From: Pegoplata infirma
Lineage: Eukaryota > Arthropoda > Insecta > Diptera > Anthomyiidae
Assembly (NCBI GenBank): GCA_963921195.1
Contig: OY992536.1
Location: 108,650,778 to 108,714,777 of the forward strand
Direction: 5' to 3'
DNA length: 64,000 nt
Position 1 is the first letter of the stretch. Each line of letters begins with the position of its first letter. Shown here piece after piece: positions 22,677 to 33,819 of this stretch. The translations under genes and the position numbers were made by a program. The notes below the pieces were generated by a model, which was given only the letters and a program-made list of their open reading frames with translations, was not told where the DNA came from and did no database searches.

Positions 22677-24320
22677 CCCAGCAAAAACTTGGTAATGACA
22701 CATCATTACCATTTGAATTACTTAGTAATGACAGAAAATTACCTATAGCATTATTTTGAAATGTAAAATAATGACTTATTAATAATGACTTACATAAGTC
22801 ATTTTAATAAAATAAAAAAATTTCAGAACTAGATTTTCAATTTTTGACTCACTGTACATTATTTTGAATAAAAATAAAATAAAATTAAATATTTTTTTAT
22901 TTTTTCAATTTTTTTTGAAATAATTTTTTCATTACCTATAAGTATATATGTAATTAGTTACACTGCGGAACACTAAAAAATAAACAAGAGTTACGACCAT
23001 CATTTCTATATATTTCGGACATGCTGATTCAAATGGCGTACTCCGTTTTTCGATGTATGGTACAGTTTTCTTGCAAAATGTCGTTAAAGATTTGCTGATT
23101 TCGAGCCAGTTTTTTAACAAAAAAATTTGCAAAGTAAATGGTTTATAAAATTTATGACATGGAAAACAAAGATATGACTTGTAGCAACATTTCTTATCCA
23201 AATTTGGTTTAAAGCTTTTCAATTTAAGCCCTGAAATTCGCGAATTTCTTTATTTTTTAAGGTTTTCGCGAAATTAACAGCCAAATTGGTCTTTGATAAA
23301 AATCTTGCTTTTAATGAATCAAAAATGCATCCCTAACAATACGAATAGTGGACAAAAAAGAGCTATGTTACATGGACCATCATGATGAAAATCGCGAAAA
23401 ACCGTTTTTTTGTATAAGCCAGCATCACTTTACGAGATGATTTAAGGTTCCATCTTTTAGTATATAATGTGGGAACCTTAAACGACTAACTGACCAAAAA
23501 TTCGGCCCAAAAAGTTTTCATTTGCAAAAGTTATCTTAACAAAAACTATTATTTCAGTGTTTGCGATACAATAATTATAGTTTTTGTTAAGATAACTTTT
23601 GCAAATGAAAACTTTTTTTAACAAATTTTGGATCAGTTCATTGTTTAAGGTTCCCATATTATATACTAAAAGATGAAGCCTCAAATCATCTCCTAAAGTG
23701 ATGCTGCCATATACAAAAAAACGGTTTTTCGCGATTTTCATCATGATGGTCCATATAAAATAGATGTTTTTTGTCCACTATTCGTAGTGTCATGGACGCC
23801 TTTATGATCCACAAAATGCAAGTTTTTTATCAGAGACCAATTTAGCGGTTAATTTCGCGAAAACTTAAAAAAATTAAGAAATCCGCGAATTTAAGGGCTT
23901 AAGATGAAAAGCTTTAAACCAAATTTATATTAGAAATATTGCTACAAGTTATATCTTTGTTTTCCATGCCATACAATTTAAAAATCATTAGCTTTGGATT
24001 TTTTTTTGTTCAAAAAGCAGCTGAAAATCAGCCAATCTTTAATGACATTTTACAAGAAAACTGTACCATACATCGAAAAACGGAGTACGCCATTCGATTC
24101 AGCATGTCCGAAATATATTGAAATGATGGTCGTACCTCTTGTTTTCTAAAATAGTGCTTAGTTTTGTCACGCAGTGTTATTAATACTGGTTTGATAATCA
24201 TTACATTTGGCACATTTGCTTGTAAATGTAATGGGAAAGGTAATTCGAATCAGAAGTAGTTATAACTTTTGAATTTCCCATTACACATTTCATTACTTGG
24301 TCATGCAAATTTTTGCTGGG
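22677..24320. mobile_element. CCCAGCAAAA foldback element (long hairpin, 1644 bp)
   Basis: The termini CCCAGCAAAAACTTGGTAATG and (reverse complement) CCCAGCAAAAATTTGCATGACC are flanked by TG on both sides. Almost the whole length is an inverted repeat centred near 23.56 kb: for example CTCCGTTTTTCGATGTATGG (about 23041) pairs with a block near 24080, and AAAGTTATCTTAACAAAAAC (about 23527) with a block near 23585. Arms are roughly 800 bp. ORFs inside occur in mirrored form and are not genes. It belongs with 32465-33819 and the two 733-bp copies by its terminus. Confidence 0.85.
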
Positions 24321-24790
24321 TGTATGTGATTTATTCAATCTCCAAAAATATGATAGGCAAAACGGATGAGATGAAAAGAGCTTACACGAAAAGAGCACAG
24401 CCTATGGTTTTTTAATTAGAATGAAAATCCCCTCTTTTAAAAATAAAATAAATTTTATTTCCATTAAAGCCTTAACTAATGAAGGAATTCATAAGCGTAT
24501 TAAAAAACCATACAAACAAATTTCATAAAATTTGCTTCATTAGATTTAGGGTTGCCATTCGTACTGTTTTAAACAGTACATGTACTGTTTTTTATAAAAA
24601 GTACTGTTTTATGCACACCACTTAAAACAGTACGCAAAAGTACTGTTTTTTTAAAGCGTGTACTGTTTTTGTACTGTTTTTTTATACTCATCACTAAAAT
24701 GTAACATTTTTCGAAAAATGCTTCACATTTGACAAAATTTTAATCCAATTTTTAAAAAGGAGCAATTAAATGCAATTAAATTTTATACCA

Positions 24791-25780
24791 CACTCAAAAA
24801 GAAAAATTATTTAAAAAGTGGGAAACTTAACTAAATTCAATAATGATTTAGCTCCATTGCCATGTCTTCCTAAATTTTTCTGAAAAATAAGAAAAAACTA
24901 AAAAATGCGAGAAAATTTTTTTTTATTGAGTACATCTTATTTAAAGTTCCGATTGCGGGCAGACTCCATTAGGTTCGAAACCCATGGGTACAGACCACCT
25001 TACGCCCAGTCCCATTGGGTCTATTAAGGATCGTCATAGATTTTGATTCAACATCTTTGCCCTTTTCGCTCTACCTTGCTTAGTTTATAAGATACGGGAA
25101 TTTAAGGGCCCAAAAGGGTCTTTAGAATCTTAACGAGATAATTAAAAAACTATTACACGGAGGGATTAAGACGGTCGTGTAAAGAACTACAAAAATGTAT
25201 TTGGCATTTTTTTTTGTTCCGGCAAAATTTTCTGAGAAATGAGCATTTTTAAATTTGGGGGAAAGCTCAAACGGTGAAAGAGGACCGGAGACTCTTTAGA
25301 GCAGTGGTCGGCAGAAAGAGAGTATATGAATGCATTGTTGTATGAATATAAATATGCATGTGTTAGTAAATTTCTTAAACAAAGCGACATCAACCAGCTT
25401 GTTGTTGTATGTTTATGCTCTTAGTTATGAGTTTTGTTGACATTCGTGTTGAATACATGTGTACAGCCGAATGTGTTCGGGATCCATGTGCAATGGATGC
25501 CGACCACTGCTTTAGAGATTCTTAGAACCGGTAATGAACACTTTTTTGCTCTTACTGGCTTAGTTTTTGAATTTTTTGAAACAGTTTTGAAAAAACAATT
25601 TCCCTCAAATTGCATAAAATTTACTAAACCTGAAGAAAAAACTTCATCAATTCTAAGATAAATATGATGAACTAATTGGTTGCAAATTATCAAAGAAATT
25701 TCCAAAATTTTTATTAAATTTTACTAAATTGTGGAAAAAAAAACATTTTCCCAAAATTTAGATAGGCCTTTGTTTGAGTG
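24791..25780. mobile_element. CACTCAAAAA element, copy 1, with nested hAT MITE
   Basis: CACTCAAAAAG at the left and TTTGAGTG at the right are flanked by CA on both sides (24789-24790, 25781-25782). Internal blocks such as AATGATTTAGCTCCATTGCCATG and AAATATGATGAACTAA match 56744-57731. Without the nested 25302-25509 insertion it is about 774 bp. The higher-GC block at about 24945-25290 has no recognised gene. Confidence 0.65.
25302..25509. mobile_element. hAT MITE, 208 bp
   Basis: CAGTGGTCGGCA at the left and TGCCGACCACTG at the right form perfect 12-bp inverted repeats, flanked by an identical 8-bp duplication CTTTAGAG (25294-25301, 25510-25517). The CAGTGG terminus and 8-bp duplication indicate hAT. 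The ORFs across it (25434-25705) are accidental. Confidence 0.9.
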
Positions 25781-25784
25781 CAAT

Positions 25785-26283
25785 AATACCGTTTTCGTTT
25801 GTCATTCCGTCGCATCGAAATATCGGTCTAGGACCCAATAAAGTATATATATTATTGATCAGTGATCCATTCTGAGACATTCTAGCGATGTTCGCCTGTC
25901 CGTCTGTGGAAGACACGATACAGTCCAAAATAAAAGAGCTAGACTCCTGAAGTTTGACACGAATATGTCTTATAGTATTGGGCTGGTTAAGTTCGAACAT
26001 GGACAAAATCGGATCAGGGGGAAAAAAGTTCCCCCTCAAGAACTAAACCAACCTAAGAAAAACCGCATTTTTTGCAGGGTTTTGGTACTTTTGCTAAGCA
26101 AATGCAACATTCTTATCTCAGATGAAGTTCAAAATCGTAAGGGGAAGGTGCTCCCTAACGTCTCCCACCAACCCCCCTCCCAAAAAATAAAGACGCCCCT
26201 GGATTTTTTTTATACTGTTTTTTTTACATTTTGGAGGGTATAAAAGATTTGGCACAGCCGAATGTAACACTCTCACTTGTTTC
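25785..26283 (+). mobile_element. mini-me/DINE-1-like element
   Basis: Blocks in order are CATCGAAATATCGGTCTAGG, CCCAATAAAGTATATATA, GACATTCTAGCGATG with a short GTCY run, AAAAGAGCTAGACTCCTGAA, GGAGGGTATAAAAG, the palindrome TTGGCACAGCCGAA, and the CTCTCACTTGTTT end. It abuts the right end of the CACTCAAAAA element and shares its body type with the 12206 copy. Confidence 0.8.
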
Positions 26284-26865
26284 ATATGTTTTTGATAGTA
26301 AGATCGGCGTTTTAGTTAAGCGAAAGCATAGACTAAAAAAACTTTTCAAGTAAGATATCGCGGGAACTAAGACAAAGCTCCAAAAAGTCAATCAGCATTT
26401 TTTTTCAACACTGATAAAAAAATAGAATAAATTTGAGGCGGTTTACCTAAAATGTTCCCCGTTCTATAAACAATCTTTTATGCTCGTTTTGGCTGAAATC
26501 TGTTTAAAACCATGGTAAAAGGGCTAAGTTTTTGTAGTTTGAAATAAAATAAGACTTTTAAAAAAGTACTGTTTTTATTTGCAATGTACTGTTTTTTGAG
26601 ACCAAATGTACTGTTATTCCCTATTTCAAATCTGGCAACCCTAATTAGATTTCATAGTTTCATTAAAAAATTTAATTTAATTTTGTTTATAAAACTTGTG
26701 TTTTTTTTTAAATCTATCGAATCGCGTCTATTTAGCCTGTATTCAAAACGTAAAATATAGACAAATTAAAAAACAGCTGATCAGAGCGGCACGAATTTAT
26801 TTTGTGATTTTTTTTTTTTATACGAAATCTTAAAAGAAATGTAATTGATTACATACACATCCCCA

Positions 26866-28096
26866 CAAAAAAAATGGTTCTGACCCAGAAACTAGACCCG
26901 CATCCTGAATTCGATTCCGCTATCAGAATTAAATTACATCATTGTCCGCAAAGTAAACCTACAAATTTGTTTGTAGATTTGACTCGGTTAAAAAATTTTA
27001 AATTTTATTTTTGTATATTAAATTCAAGTCCGATTTATTACGAAGAAAATTTGAGTTTTTATACCCTCCACTTAGTGATAGAGGGTATATATAAGTTTGT
27101 CATTCCGTTTGTAACTCATCGAAATATCGGTCTGGGACCCCATAAAGTATATATATTCATGATGCCCGATCGATTTTAAGACATTCTAGCTATGTCCGTC
27201 TGTCTGTCTGTCTGTCTGTCTGTGGAAAATGCTCTCGCGGACAAAATATTGCACAGAGATGACTGAAACTTAACATATATATTGGAAGTTCTCCCGAGAA
27301 GTTTGGTATTGCACTTGAGCGATATCGGTTCAGCGGTTCAAAAGTTATGAACACAAATGTAAGCACACCTCAAAAATTTCAGTACATTCAACATAACCTA
27401 AAAATACAAAATGCTTTAATTCGGCTTCTGGGTGACATATGTGAACATAATTGAACAACAAATGGTATTTAAACAAGTACGAACATATTTTTTGACAAAA
27501 AAATCGCGGATTTTTTTTTTCGCGGAAATTTTTTTTCAAATTTTTTTTTTTTTCAATAGTAATTTCCTTTTAAATAAAGTTGTTTGCAATAATCTTTTTG
27601 AAATTGTGGAGGGTATTACTACATTCGGCATGGCCGAATTTAACTTTTTTACTTGTTTTTTAATAAAATCCGTCAAAAATTGTAGAAGTAACGTGCCTTT
27701 GAACAAAAATGCATAAATTCAGATTTATACAAAAACAGTTGTAATTGTTTATTTCGGGTGTGCCGAATGTAACAACTGTTTTTTTGTAAAACTGAATTAA
27801 TGCATTTTTGTGCAAATGCATGTAACTTCTACAATTTTTAACAGATTTTATAAAAAAAACTTCTTATTTTCTTCGTAATGAATCGGACTTGAACTTTACA
27901 TACAGAAAATAAAATTTAAAATTTTTTTAACTTATTGCTGTCAAATTTACAAATAAATTAGGTAGGTTCACTTTAAGGACTTTCCTTGTAAATTACAGGA
28001 AAACCCAACAATAAAATTCTGTGGCGGAATAGAATTCAGAAGGTTAAAATACTTAAGAATTTGCAGGTCCAGTTTCTAGGTCAGAACCAGGGTTTA
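26866..28096. mobile_element. Foldback element interrupted by a mini-me
   Basis: TGGTTCTGACCCAGAAACTAG (about 26874) faces TAGTTTCTGGGTCAGAACCA in near-complement at the right end (about 28067-28090). Inner arms such as CAAGTCCGATTTATTACGAAG (about 27026) and its counterpart near 27870 also pair. A second pairing zone (27661-27860) converges on a centre near 27.75 kb. The left arm is interrupted by the mini-me at 27060-27657. It has no gene; the 101-codon ORF at 26874-27179 crosses the element boundary. Confidence 0.7.
27060..27657 (+). mobile_element. mini-me/DINE-1-like element, well preserved
   Basis: Starts with the ACCCTCCACTTAGTGATAG / GAGGGTAT hairpin, then GTCATTCCGTTTGTAACTC, ATCGAAATATCGGTCTGGG, CCCCATAAAGTATATATAT, ATTTTAAGACATTCTAGC, and a pure (GTCT)n tract of five repeats at about 27207-27229. 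It ends with GGAGGGTATTACTAC, the palindrome TTCGGCATGGCCGAA, and ACTTGTTTTT. It is inserted in the left arm of the surrounding foldback. Confidence 0.85.
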
Positions 28097-29040
28097 AAAA
28101 AGCTGCTAATAGTATCCAAAAACAGACAAATATTTGATAATTTTCATTAATGATATCTAAAAATAGTCATCACACTTTAATATTCAACAACAAGCTTTCT
28201 AACAGCAGCCGGCTGTACACATTATCTTGTCCAATAGTAGCTCTGATGAATGTTTGGACAACGAATGGCTTTTTTTATTTTATGTATATCCAAAAAAAGC
28301 AAAACAAAGTCTATTTTTTTTTTATGTCTAAATATATTTAGCTTGTGTGTTTATTCTGCTTTGGACGCTGCTTTTGGATTCTGCTTTTGGACGCTATTTT
28401 TGGATGCTGCTGTTAGACAAATATTTAGATTATTTTATATGAAATGGAATGAAGAATAAATAACTCAACATTGAAAATCTTTTTTAATGATTTGTATATT
28501 TTTAAGTGTAAATGAATTTGTTAATACAAATGTAATGAAATTTGTAAATATTATTAGAAGTTATGATTTGTTTTGTATTTAAATTAATATAAAATTAAAG
28601 TTAATTAAGATAAAACAATTGTTGTTGTAAATTTAAGTATGTACAATTTTTTTTGCGGTACGGGCGGGGGTGGTTTTACTAAACTGTATAATATTTCGTT
28701 AAATGATTTAAAAATAATTGATGTTAAGAAAGGAAATTCACAGTTAAAATTGAAATAAATTTATGATGTACACCAAAACCTCAATATGCGGCCAATTGTT
28801 TTAATTAGAACACTGTGGTTCGTTCAAGTAAAACTGAAGTTATGCAAATATTGTATTTACGTTTTATTTTATTTAAATTTTTTATGCGCTAACAAAAAAT
28901 CGAAAAAAATAAAACTAATTTATATTGTGCTTTAAAGCGAATTTAAGACATTTTGCTATCTAAAACATTTTTATATGACCAAATTTCTGTAGATAAAATT
29001 TCTAAGAATCTCAGATTTCCTTTCATATAAAAAATAGTTA
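28097..29040. repeat. Left arm of a long inverted repeat
   Basis: From about 28246 (TGGACAACGAATGGC) to about 29022 the sequence is an almost exact reverse complement of 31472-32238. The outer 28097-28245 part pairs only loosely with 32240-32380. The ORFs at 28250-28459 and 32027-32239 encode the same peptide because of this duplication; they lack codon bias or a domain. The spacer between arms is about 2.4 kb. Confidence 0.85.
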
Positions 29041-29399
29041 GTTTTGACAACATTCGTTTAATTATTTTTTTAAAACAAAAATACACATATAACTGTTATA
29101 TTTGGTCTCTGGTTGAAATACAAAAAATTTCTTGCAATATTATAACAATTTTTAACACAAAATCTTTTTTAAACCAAAAATTTTTCCATTTTTGTAATTT
29201 TGCCAAAGAAAAGTAATGATCGGAAGTATAGTGCAATGTAAATATTAAAAAAAAAAAAAAAAATTTATAAGTATATAGTAGGTATGAAAATTATATAAAA
29301 ATTATGAAAATTATATAAAAGCAACCACGTGTGTGACATACTACGTATTTTTTACTTCTATTGATACAAATAACAACTAACAAGCCAACAAGCCAAAAA

Positions 29400-30104
29400 A
29401 CATCAACGACTACAAAATGGCGCGCTGACACGCCATACATGGAGGTTTATATTGAAACTCATTTCAATTGCTCATAGCTTCTTAACCCCTTGACCGATTT
29501 TGCCATAATTGGTACCAAAATAACCAAAAACACGTTGAGAATAATAAAATATAAACCTATTTAAAATTTTATTTGAATATGTCAACCATAAACCAAAATA
29601 AATCATTTCTAAATTTTGGGTTAAATTTCTGGTGCCTCACCCCATTGTGCAATTCCGCCCAAATTTTTTGTGAGTGTTAGGAATGATAAAACTACATTAA
29701 ATGCCAAGTTTCGTTCACATTCATTCAACAGGTGTCAATTTATAGCATTTCTTTGGTTAAAATTCACCATAATTTTAGAGGTACCTTTACATTTTCACTC
29801 ATAACTTTTAAAATACATAACCGATTTCAAAAAAAAAAAAAATACATCAGTTTCTGCCTAGGAGAATTACGCCAAATGTTTTAATCGGTTCCGGTTTATT
29901 GCCAAAAACATGGTTTCAACAGACAGACGGACAGACAGACAGACGGATATCGCTAGATCGACTTAAAATCGATCAAGGATCATGAATATATAATATATTA
30001 TATATACTTTATGGGGTCTTAAACCAATATTTCAATGTGTTACATACGGAATGACAAACTTACATATACCCTCTATCACCAGAGTGGAGGGTATAAAAAC
30101 AATC
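29400..30104 (-). mobile_element. mini-me/DINE-1-like element
   Basis: Reverse orientation with a GTCY tract (ACAGACAGACGGACAGACAG, about 29919), ATCGCTAGATCGACTTAAAA, (TA)n, TTTATGGGGTC, GGAATGACAAACTTACATA, and a terminal ACCCTCTATCACC/GTGGAGGGTAT hairpin. The body before it (about 29400-29900) carries CTTTTAAAATACATAACCG and similar conserved blocks. The 5' limit is approximate. Confidence 0.75.
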
Positions 30105-30189
30105 ACTCCACCCTTATGAACCCTAGTGAAAAGTCATGAAGCGATGGATAAACTGGCTAATAAAAAAACTCATTCATTATATATTTTTT

Positions 30190-30225
30190 TTTCAATCCGG
30201 GCAACGCCGGGTTCAAAAAAGCTAG
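30190..30225 (+). mobile_element. Helitron-like 3' terminus
   Basis: CCGGGCAACGCCGGG can form a short hairpin (CCGG with CCGG) and is followed 8 bases later by GCTAGT. A GC hairpin ahead of CTAG is the usual Helitron 3' end, with insertion before T. It lies 90 bp past a mini-me copy, and such elements are considered Helitron-related. The 5' end was not located. Confidence 0.45.
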
Positions 30226-30387
30226 TATTTAATAAATAACTTGAATAGTGGGTCCCGCGTGAATCATGCGGCACTCACGTTTACAACGCCAACCATCTTT
30301 AAATAACAACTAGTGTATCATAACGACGGGCGCATATAAGCGGGAATATTTTTTTGTATTATGTAAGTTTGATTTTATGTTTTTAAC

Positions 30388-30790
30388 ACCTTGAAATATC
30401 AGTCTAGGACCCCATAAAGTATATATCTGTGGAAGTTTGACAAAAGTACTTATTTTTTAAAAAAAAATATTTTTAGAGCTTTTTTTAAGAGTCTGTAATG
30501 TTAGGAACTGGCCGATTTTCTCCACATTTTCCAAGAGATCTGATAACATAATATTTCAAATTGTTGAGATTTAAAAAAAAAAATCATGGAAAAAGTATTT
30601 GTTATAGCCGAAAAAGTCCATTTTAATATATATTTTAAACAAAAGAACTTAAATCGAATTAAATGCTTTTGTCAAATCTCCACAGATATATATATTTATG
30701 ATCCTCGATGGATTTTAAGTTGTTCTCGCGATGTCCGTCTGTCTGTATGTAGAAAACAATCCAACTATTGAAAGACAGCTTGGATGCATG
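30388..30790 (+). mobile_element. mini-me fragment interrupted at its TA tract
   Basis: AACACCTTGAAATATCAGTC and AGGACCCCATAAAGTATATAT run into an insertion at 30427; the element resumes at 30686 with ATATATATTTATGATCC, TGGATTTTAAGTTGTTCTCG and GATGTCCGTCTGTCTGTATG. Both ends are truncated. Confidence 0.75.
30427..30685. mobile_element. 259-bp MITE inserted in a mini-me TA microsatellite
   Basis: CTGTGGAAGTTTGACAAAAG at the left faces CTTTTGTCAAATCTCCACAG at the right with two mismatches. Both flanks are TA repeats, so the exact duplication cannot be read. The rest is AT-rich; the 61-codon ORF at 30586-30771 crosses the boundary and is not a gene. Confidence 0.7.
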
Positions 30791-30869
30791 TGAGGTTTGT
30801 CATATATATTTATAATTTTCTAGTTGGTAATGCATTACCATTGTAGGAGTAAAAGGAACAACTATATTT

Positions 30870-31471
30870 ATATATATAGTACAACCTCGCTTAACGCAAC
30901 TAATAGAAACTTACTCAGTTGCGATAACTGAGTCACAATTTTTAAGGTCATATTTTTCTTTTATGGTTTAAATTGAAAAAAAAAAAAACAAATTTTAACG
31001 CACATTTAAATCATTTATTTAAAAAAAAATCTCTATTTTTCTTTAAAATAGCAAAAAACCCTATTAATAAATAAAAAACAACACGGAAATTTTGAGAATT
31101 CTTTGTCTAGCGGTAAATACAAAACTAATTTTAAACGCAATAGTTTTGGGCATCAGTAACATTAAGCAGCGATTTCAGTGGTTCAAAAGTTGTGAGCAAA
31201 ACTGTGAATTTATTATTGATTTCATTTTAAATTTAATGGTAAAAACACGCTAAATACTCTTTGATAAACATTAGTATGTAACAAAAATATTAAACAAAGT
31301 TTGTTCCTCACTTTTACTTTTTATCAATTGATTTTTTAAATTAATTAATTAATAAATTTTATCAATTGATAATACTTTCTCTAAAGAAAAAAAAAATACC
31401 GTAGAATCTGAGACATTTTCTGTAGTAAAAGTGTCTAAGAAATATGGGGCATTCTTTTATTAGAAAAAAAT
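30870..31471. other. AT-rich spacer with a possible pogo-like end
   Basis: TACAACCTCGCTTAACGCAA (about 30890) resembles termini of pogo/Tigger-like elements but no matching opposite end was found. The remainder is low-complexity sequence leading into the right arm of the inverted repeat. Confidence 0.35.
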
Positions 31472-32380
31472 CTGAGATTCTTAGAAATTTTATCTATAGA
31501 AATTTGGTTATATAAAAATGTTTTAGATAGCAAAATGTCATAAATTCGCTTTAAAGCACAATATAAATTAGTTTTATTTTTTTCGATTTTTTGTTAGCGC
31601 ATAAAAAATTTAAATAAAATAAAACGTAAATACAATATTTGCATAACTTCAGTTTTACTTGAACGAACCACAGTGTTCTTATTAAAACAATTGGCCGCAT
31701 ATTGAGGTTTTGGTGTACATCATAAATTTATTTCAATTTTAACTGTGAATTTCCTTTCTTAACATCAATTATGTTTAAAGCATTTAACGAAATATTATAC
31801 AGTTTAGTAAAACCACCCCCGCCCGTACCGTAAAAAAAATTGTACATACTTAAATTTACAACAACAATTGTTTTATCTTAATTAACTTTAATTTTATATT
31901 AATTTAAATACAAAACAAATCATAACTTCTAATAATATTTACAAATTTCATTACATTTGTATTAACAAATTCATTTACACTTAAAAATATACAAATCATT
32001 AAAAAAGATTTTCAATGTTGAGTTATTTATTCTTCATTCCATTTCATATAAAATAATCTAAATATTTGTCTAACAGCAGCATCCAAAAATAGCGTCCAAA
32101 AGCAGAATCCAAAAGCAGCGTCCAAAGCAGAATAAACACACAAGCTAAATATATTTAGACATAAAAAAAAATAGACTTTGTTTTGCTTTTTTTGGATATA
32201 CATAAAATAAAAAAAGCCATTCGTTGTCCAAACAAACACTTAAGCTGCTAAAATATCTTGCTATTTTCATTTAGCTTAATGTTATAAAAAAAATGGATTG
32301 GTATATTTTTGGAATAGCCATCAGACAAGAAAAAAAGATATGTCCAAGCTTTTAAACCCTGGTCAGAACCCTCTTTTTTG
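31472..32380. repeat. Right arm of the long inverted repeat
   Basis: Reverse complement of the left arm beginning at 28246. It starts with TCTGAGATTCTTAGAAATTT and ends near TTGTCCAAAC at about 32234. Beyond that, TTTAAACCCTGGTCAGAACC (about 32352) relates to the boundary near 28085. Confidence 0.85.
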
Positions 32381-32464
32381 TGAGGTTCTGTTATATATTT
32401 ACTAAAATTTGTGTTGTTTAATATAATTCCGTGATTTTACTTATATATTTAAATTTAATTAGAT

Positions 32465-33819
32465 CCCAGCAAAAACATGGTAATGAAATGTGAAAAGTAA
32501 TCATTACCAAGTACATTATTTATAATGAGTACCCATTACCATTAACATTATTTTAAGCCCAAAAGTAACTACTTCTCAGTAATATGTTATAAAATTACCT
32601 CTAAGTAATAATATCTTCTTGCACTTGCAGTTTTTAACCTTTACAATTCAATTAACTTAAAAAGTACTTCAAAACTTAATAAAAATTAAGTTTTAGTAAA
32701 AACAAGTTAAATTTTAAAAGCTTTAATTAACTATTTATTTTACTTCTTATTGGTAATGGGTGTTTACTCCTTATTTGTAATCCGAGGCAGTAACTACTTA
32801 TTTATCTCCATACTCTTCACTAGTTATTTTTGTCTCACGCCCTTGTTAAAATAACACTGTGTCACAAATTTTCAACAAAGTCGTGACCAAATGAATCTGA
32901 CACCTAATCTTTATGTAAATCCGAACGCTGAATCCGAATATGAAGTCAGAATGGTCAAAAGTAGAACAGTTTTCGAGATATTTACGAGAAAATCGAGAAA
33001 ATTACCGTTATTTGCTCTTTTCAACTTATTTTTTTAAAACCAAACAATAAATTTTTTTAAAATTTTATCACTTAAAACGTTAGTTTATTTCAATACGAAC
33101 ATTTTGTGCCCAATAGGATCCAGATCGGTGCAAACATGACAAAGTTACAGTGGATTAATTGAATTATCCCACTTTTCGATTTTTTTTTTTAAAACACAAG
33201 TAAATATACAAAGCTAAATGTTAGTAATGAAAGGTGGATTAATTTACTAAATCTTCTGTAGCTTTGTCATTTTTACACCAATCTGGGTCTTGTTGGGCGC
33301 AAAATGTTCGTATTGAAATAAAATAATGTCCTATGTAATAAAACATTATAATTTTTAATTGTTTGGTTTAAAAACAATAACTTGAAAAGAGCAAAATTGC
33401 AAAAAATCATAAAATTTTTCATGAAGTTTGAACTTTTGTCCACTGTAACTCTGTCATTTCTTAACTAATCTTCACAAGCGACCCATGGTTATTTTAGTAA
33501 TTTTATTATCTTTCATTAAAAAAAAGAAATACATAAATCGACGAATAGCTTTGAAGATATTTGCATTTAAGTGACATCATCTTTTTTAAAAACACAAAAA
33601 ACGCTTATTTTCGAATATCTCGAAAACTGTTCTACTTTTGACCATTCTGACTTCATATTCGGATTCAGCGGACAATTGTACATAAAGATTAGGTGTCAGA
33701 TACAATTGGTCAAAAAACTGTCACGTAGTGTAATTAGTGTTTCATTCAATAAGTAACTACTTATTAACATCTGTTTCAGATTACAAAACCCATTACTAGT
33801 AATGCCAATTTTTGCTGGG
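32465..33819. mobile_element. CCCAGCAAAA foldback element (long hairpin, 1355 bp)
   Basis: CCCAGCAAAAACATGGTAATG and the reverse complement of the right end, CCCAGCAAAAATTGGCATTAC, are flanked by AT on both sides. Long arms pair, for example GAATATGAAGTCAGAATGG (about 32936) with the block at about 33639, and GTTCTACTTTTGACCATTC with its partner. The centre is near 33.2 kb. It is homologous to the other CCCAGC elements only at its ends. Confidence 0.8.

Larger units (their letters stand above)
24547..26643. mobile_element. hAT-like composite element, 2097 bp
   Basis: TAGGGTTGCCA at the left faces TGGCAACCCTA at the right, flanked by an identical 8-bp duplication ATTAGATT (24539-24546, 26644-26651). 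Positions 443-450 show the uninterrupted site with a single ATTAGATT. GTACTGTTTT occurs at least six times just inside the left end and three times inside the right end, a typical subterminal arrangement. Nested inside are 24791-25780, 25302-25509 and a mini-me (25785-26283). No transposase remains. Confidence 0.85.
24425..26830 (-). mobile_element. CACTGAAAA-type element body split by a hAT composite
   Basis: The pieces 24440-24546 and 26652-26812 are contiguous in the homologous copy at 355-605, which shows that the sequence between them is an insertion. Shared blocks include GAAGGAATTCATAAGCG and TTTCATAAAATTTGCTTCATTAG. The outer ends of this copy are not clear. Confidence 0.6.

Noticed and set aside
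24972..24983. tRNA-like T-arm GGTTCGAAACCC
   Set aside because: No matching acceptor, D or anticodon stems could be found around it.
28250..28459. Conserved 69-70-codon ORF found twice (also 32027-32239)
   Set aside because: Both copies lie in the arms of one inverted repeat and show no codon bias or domain.
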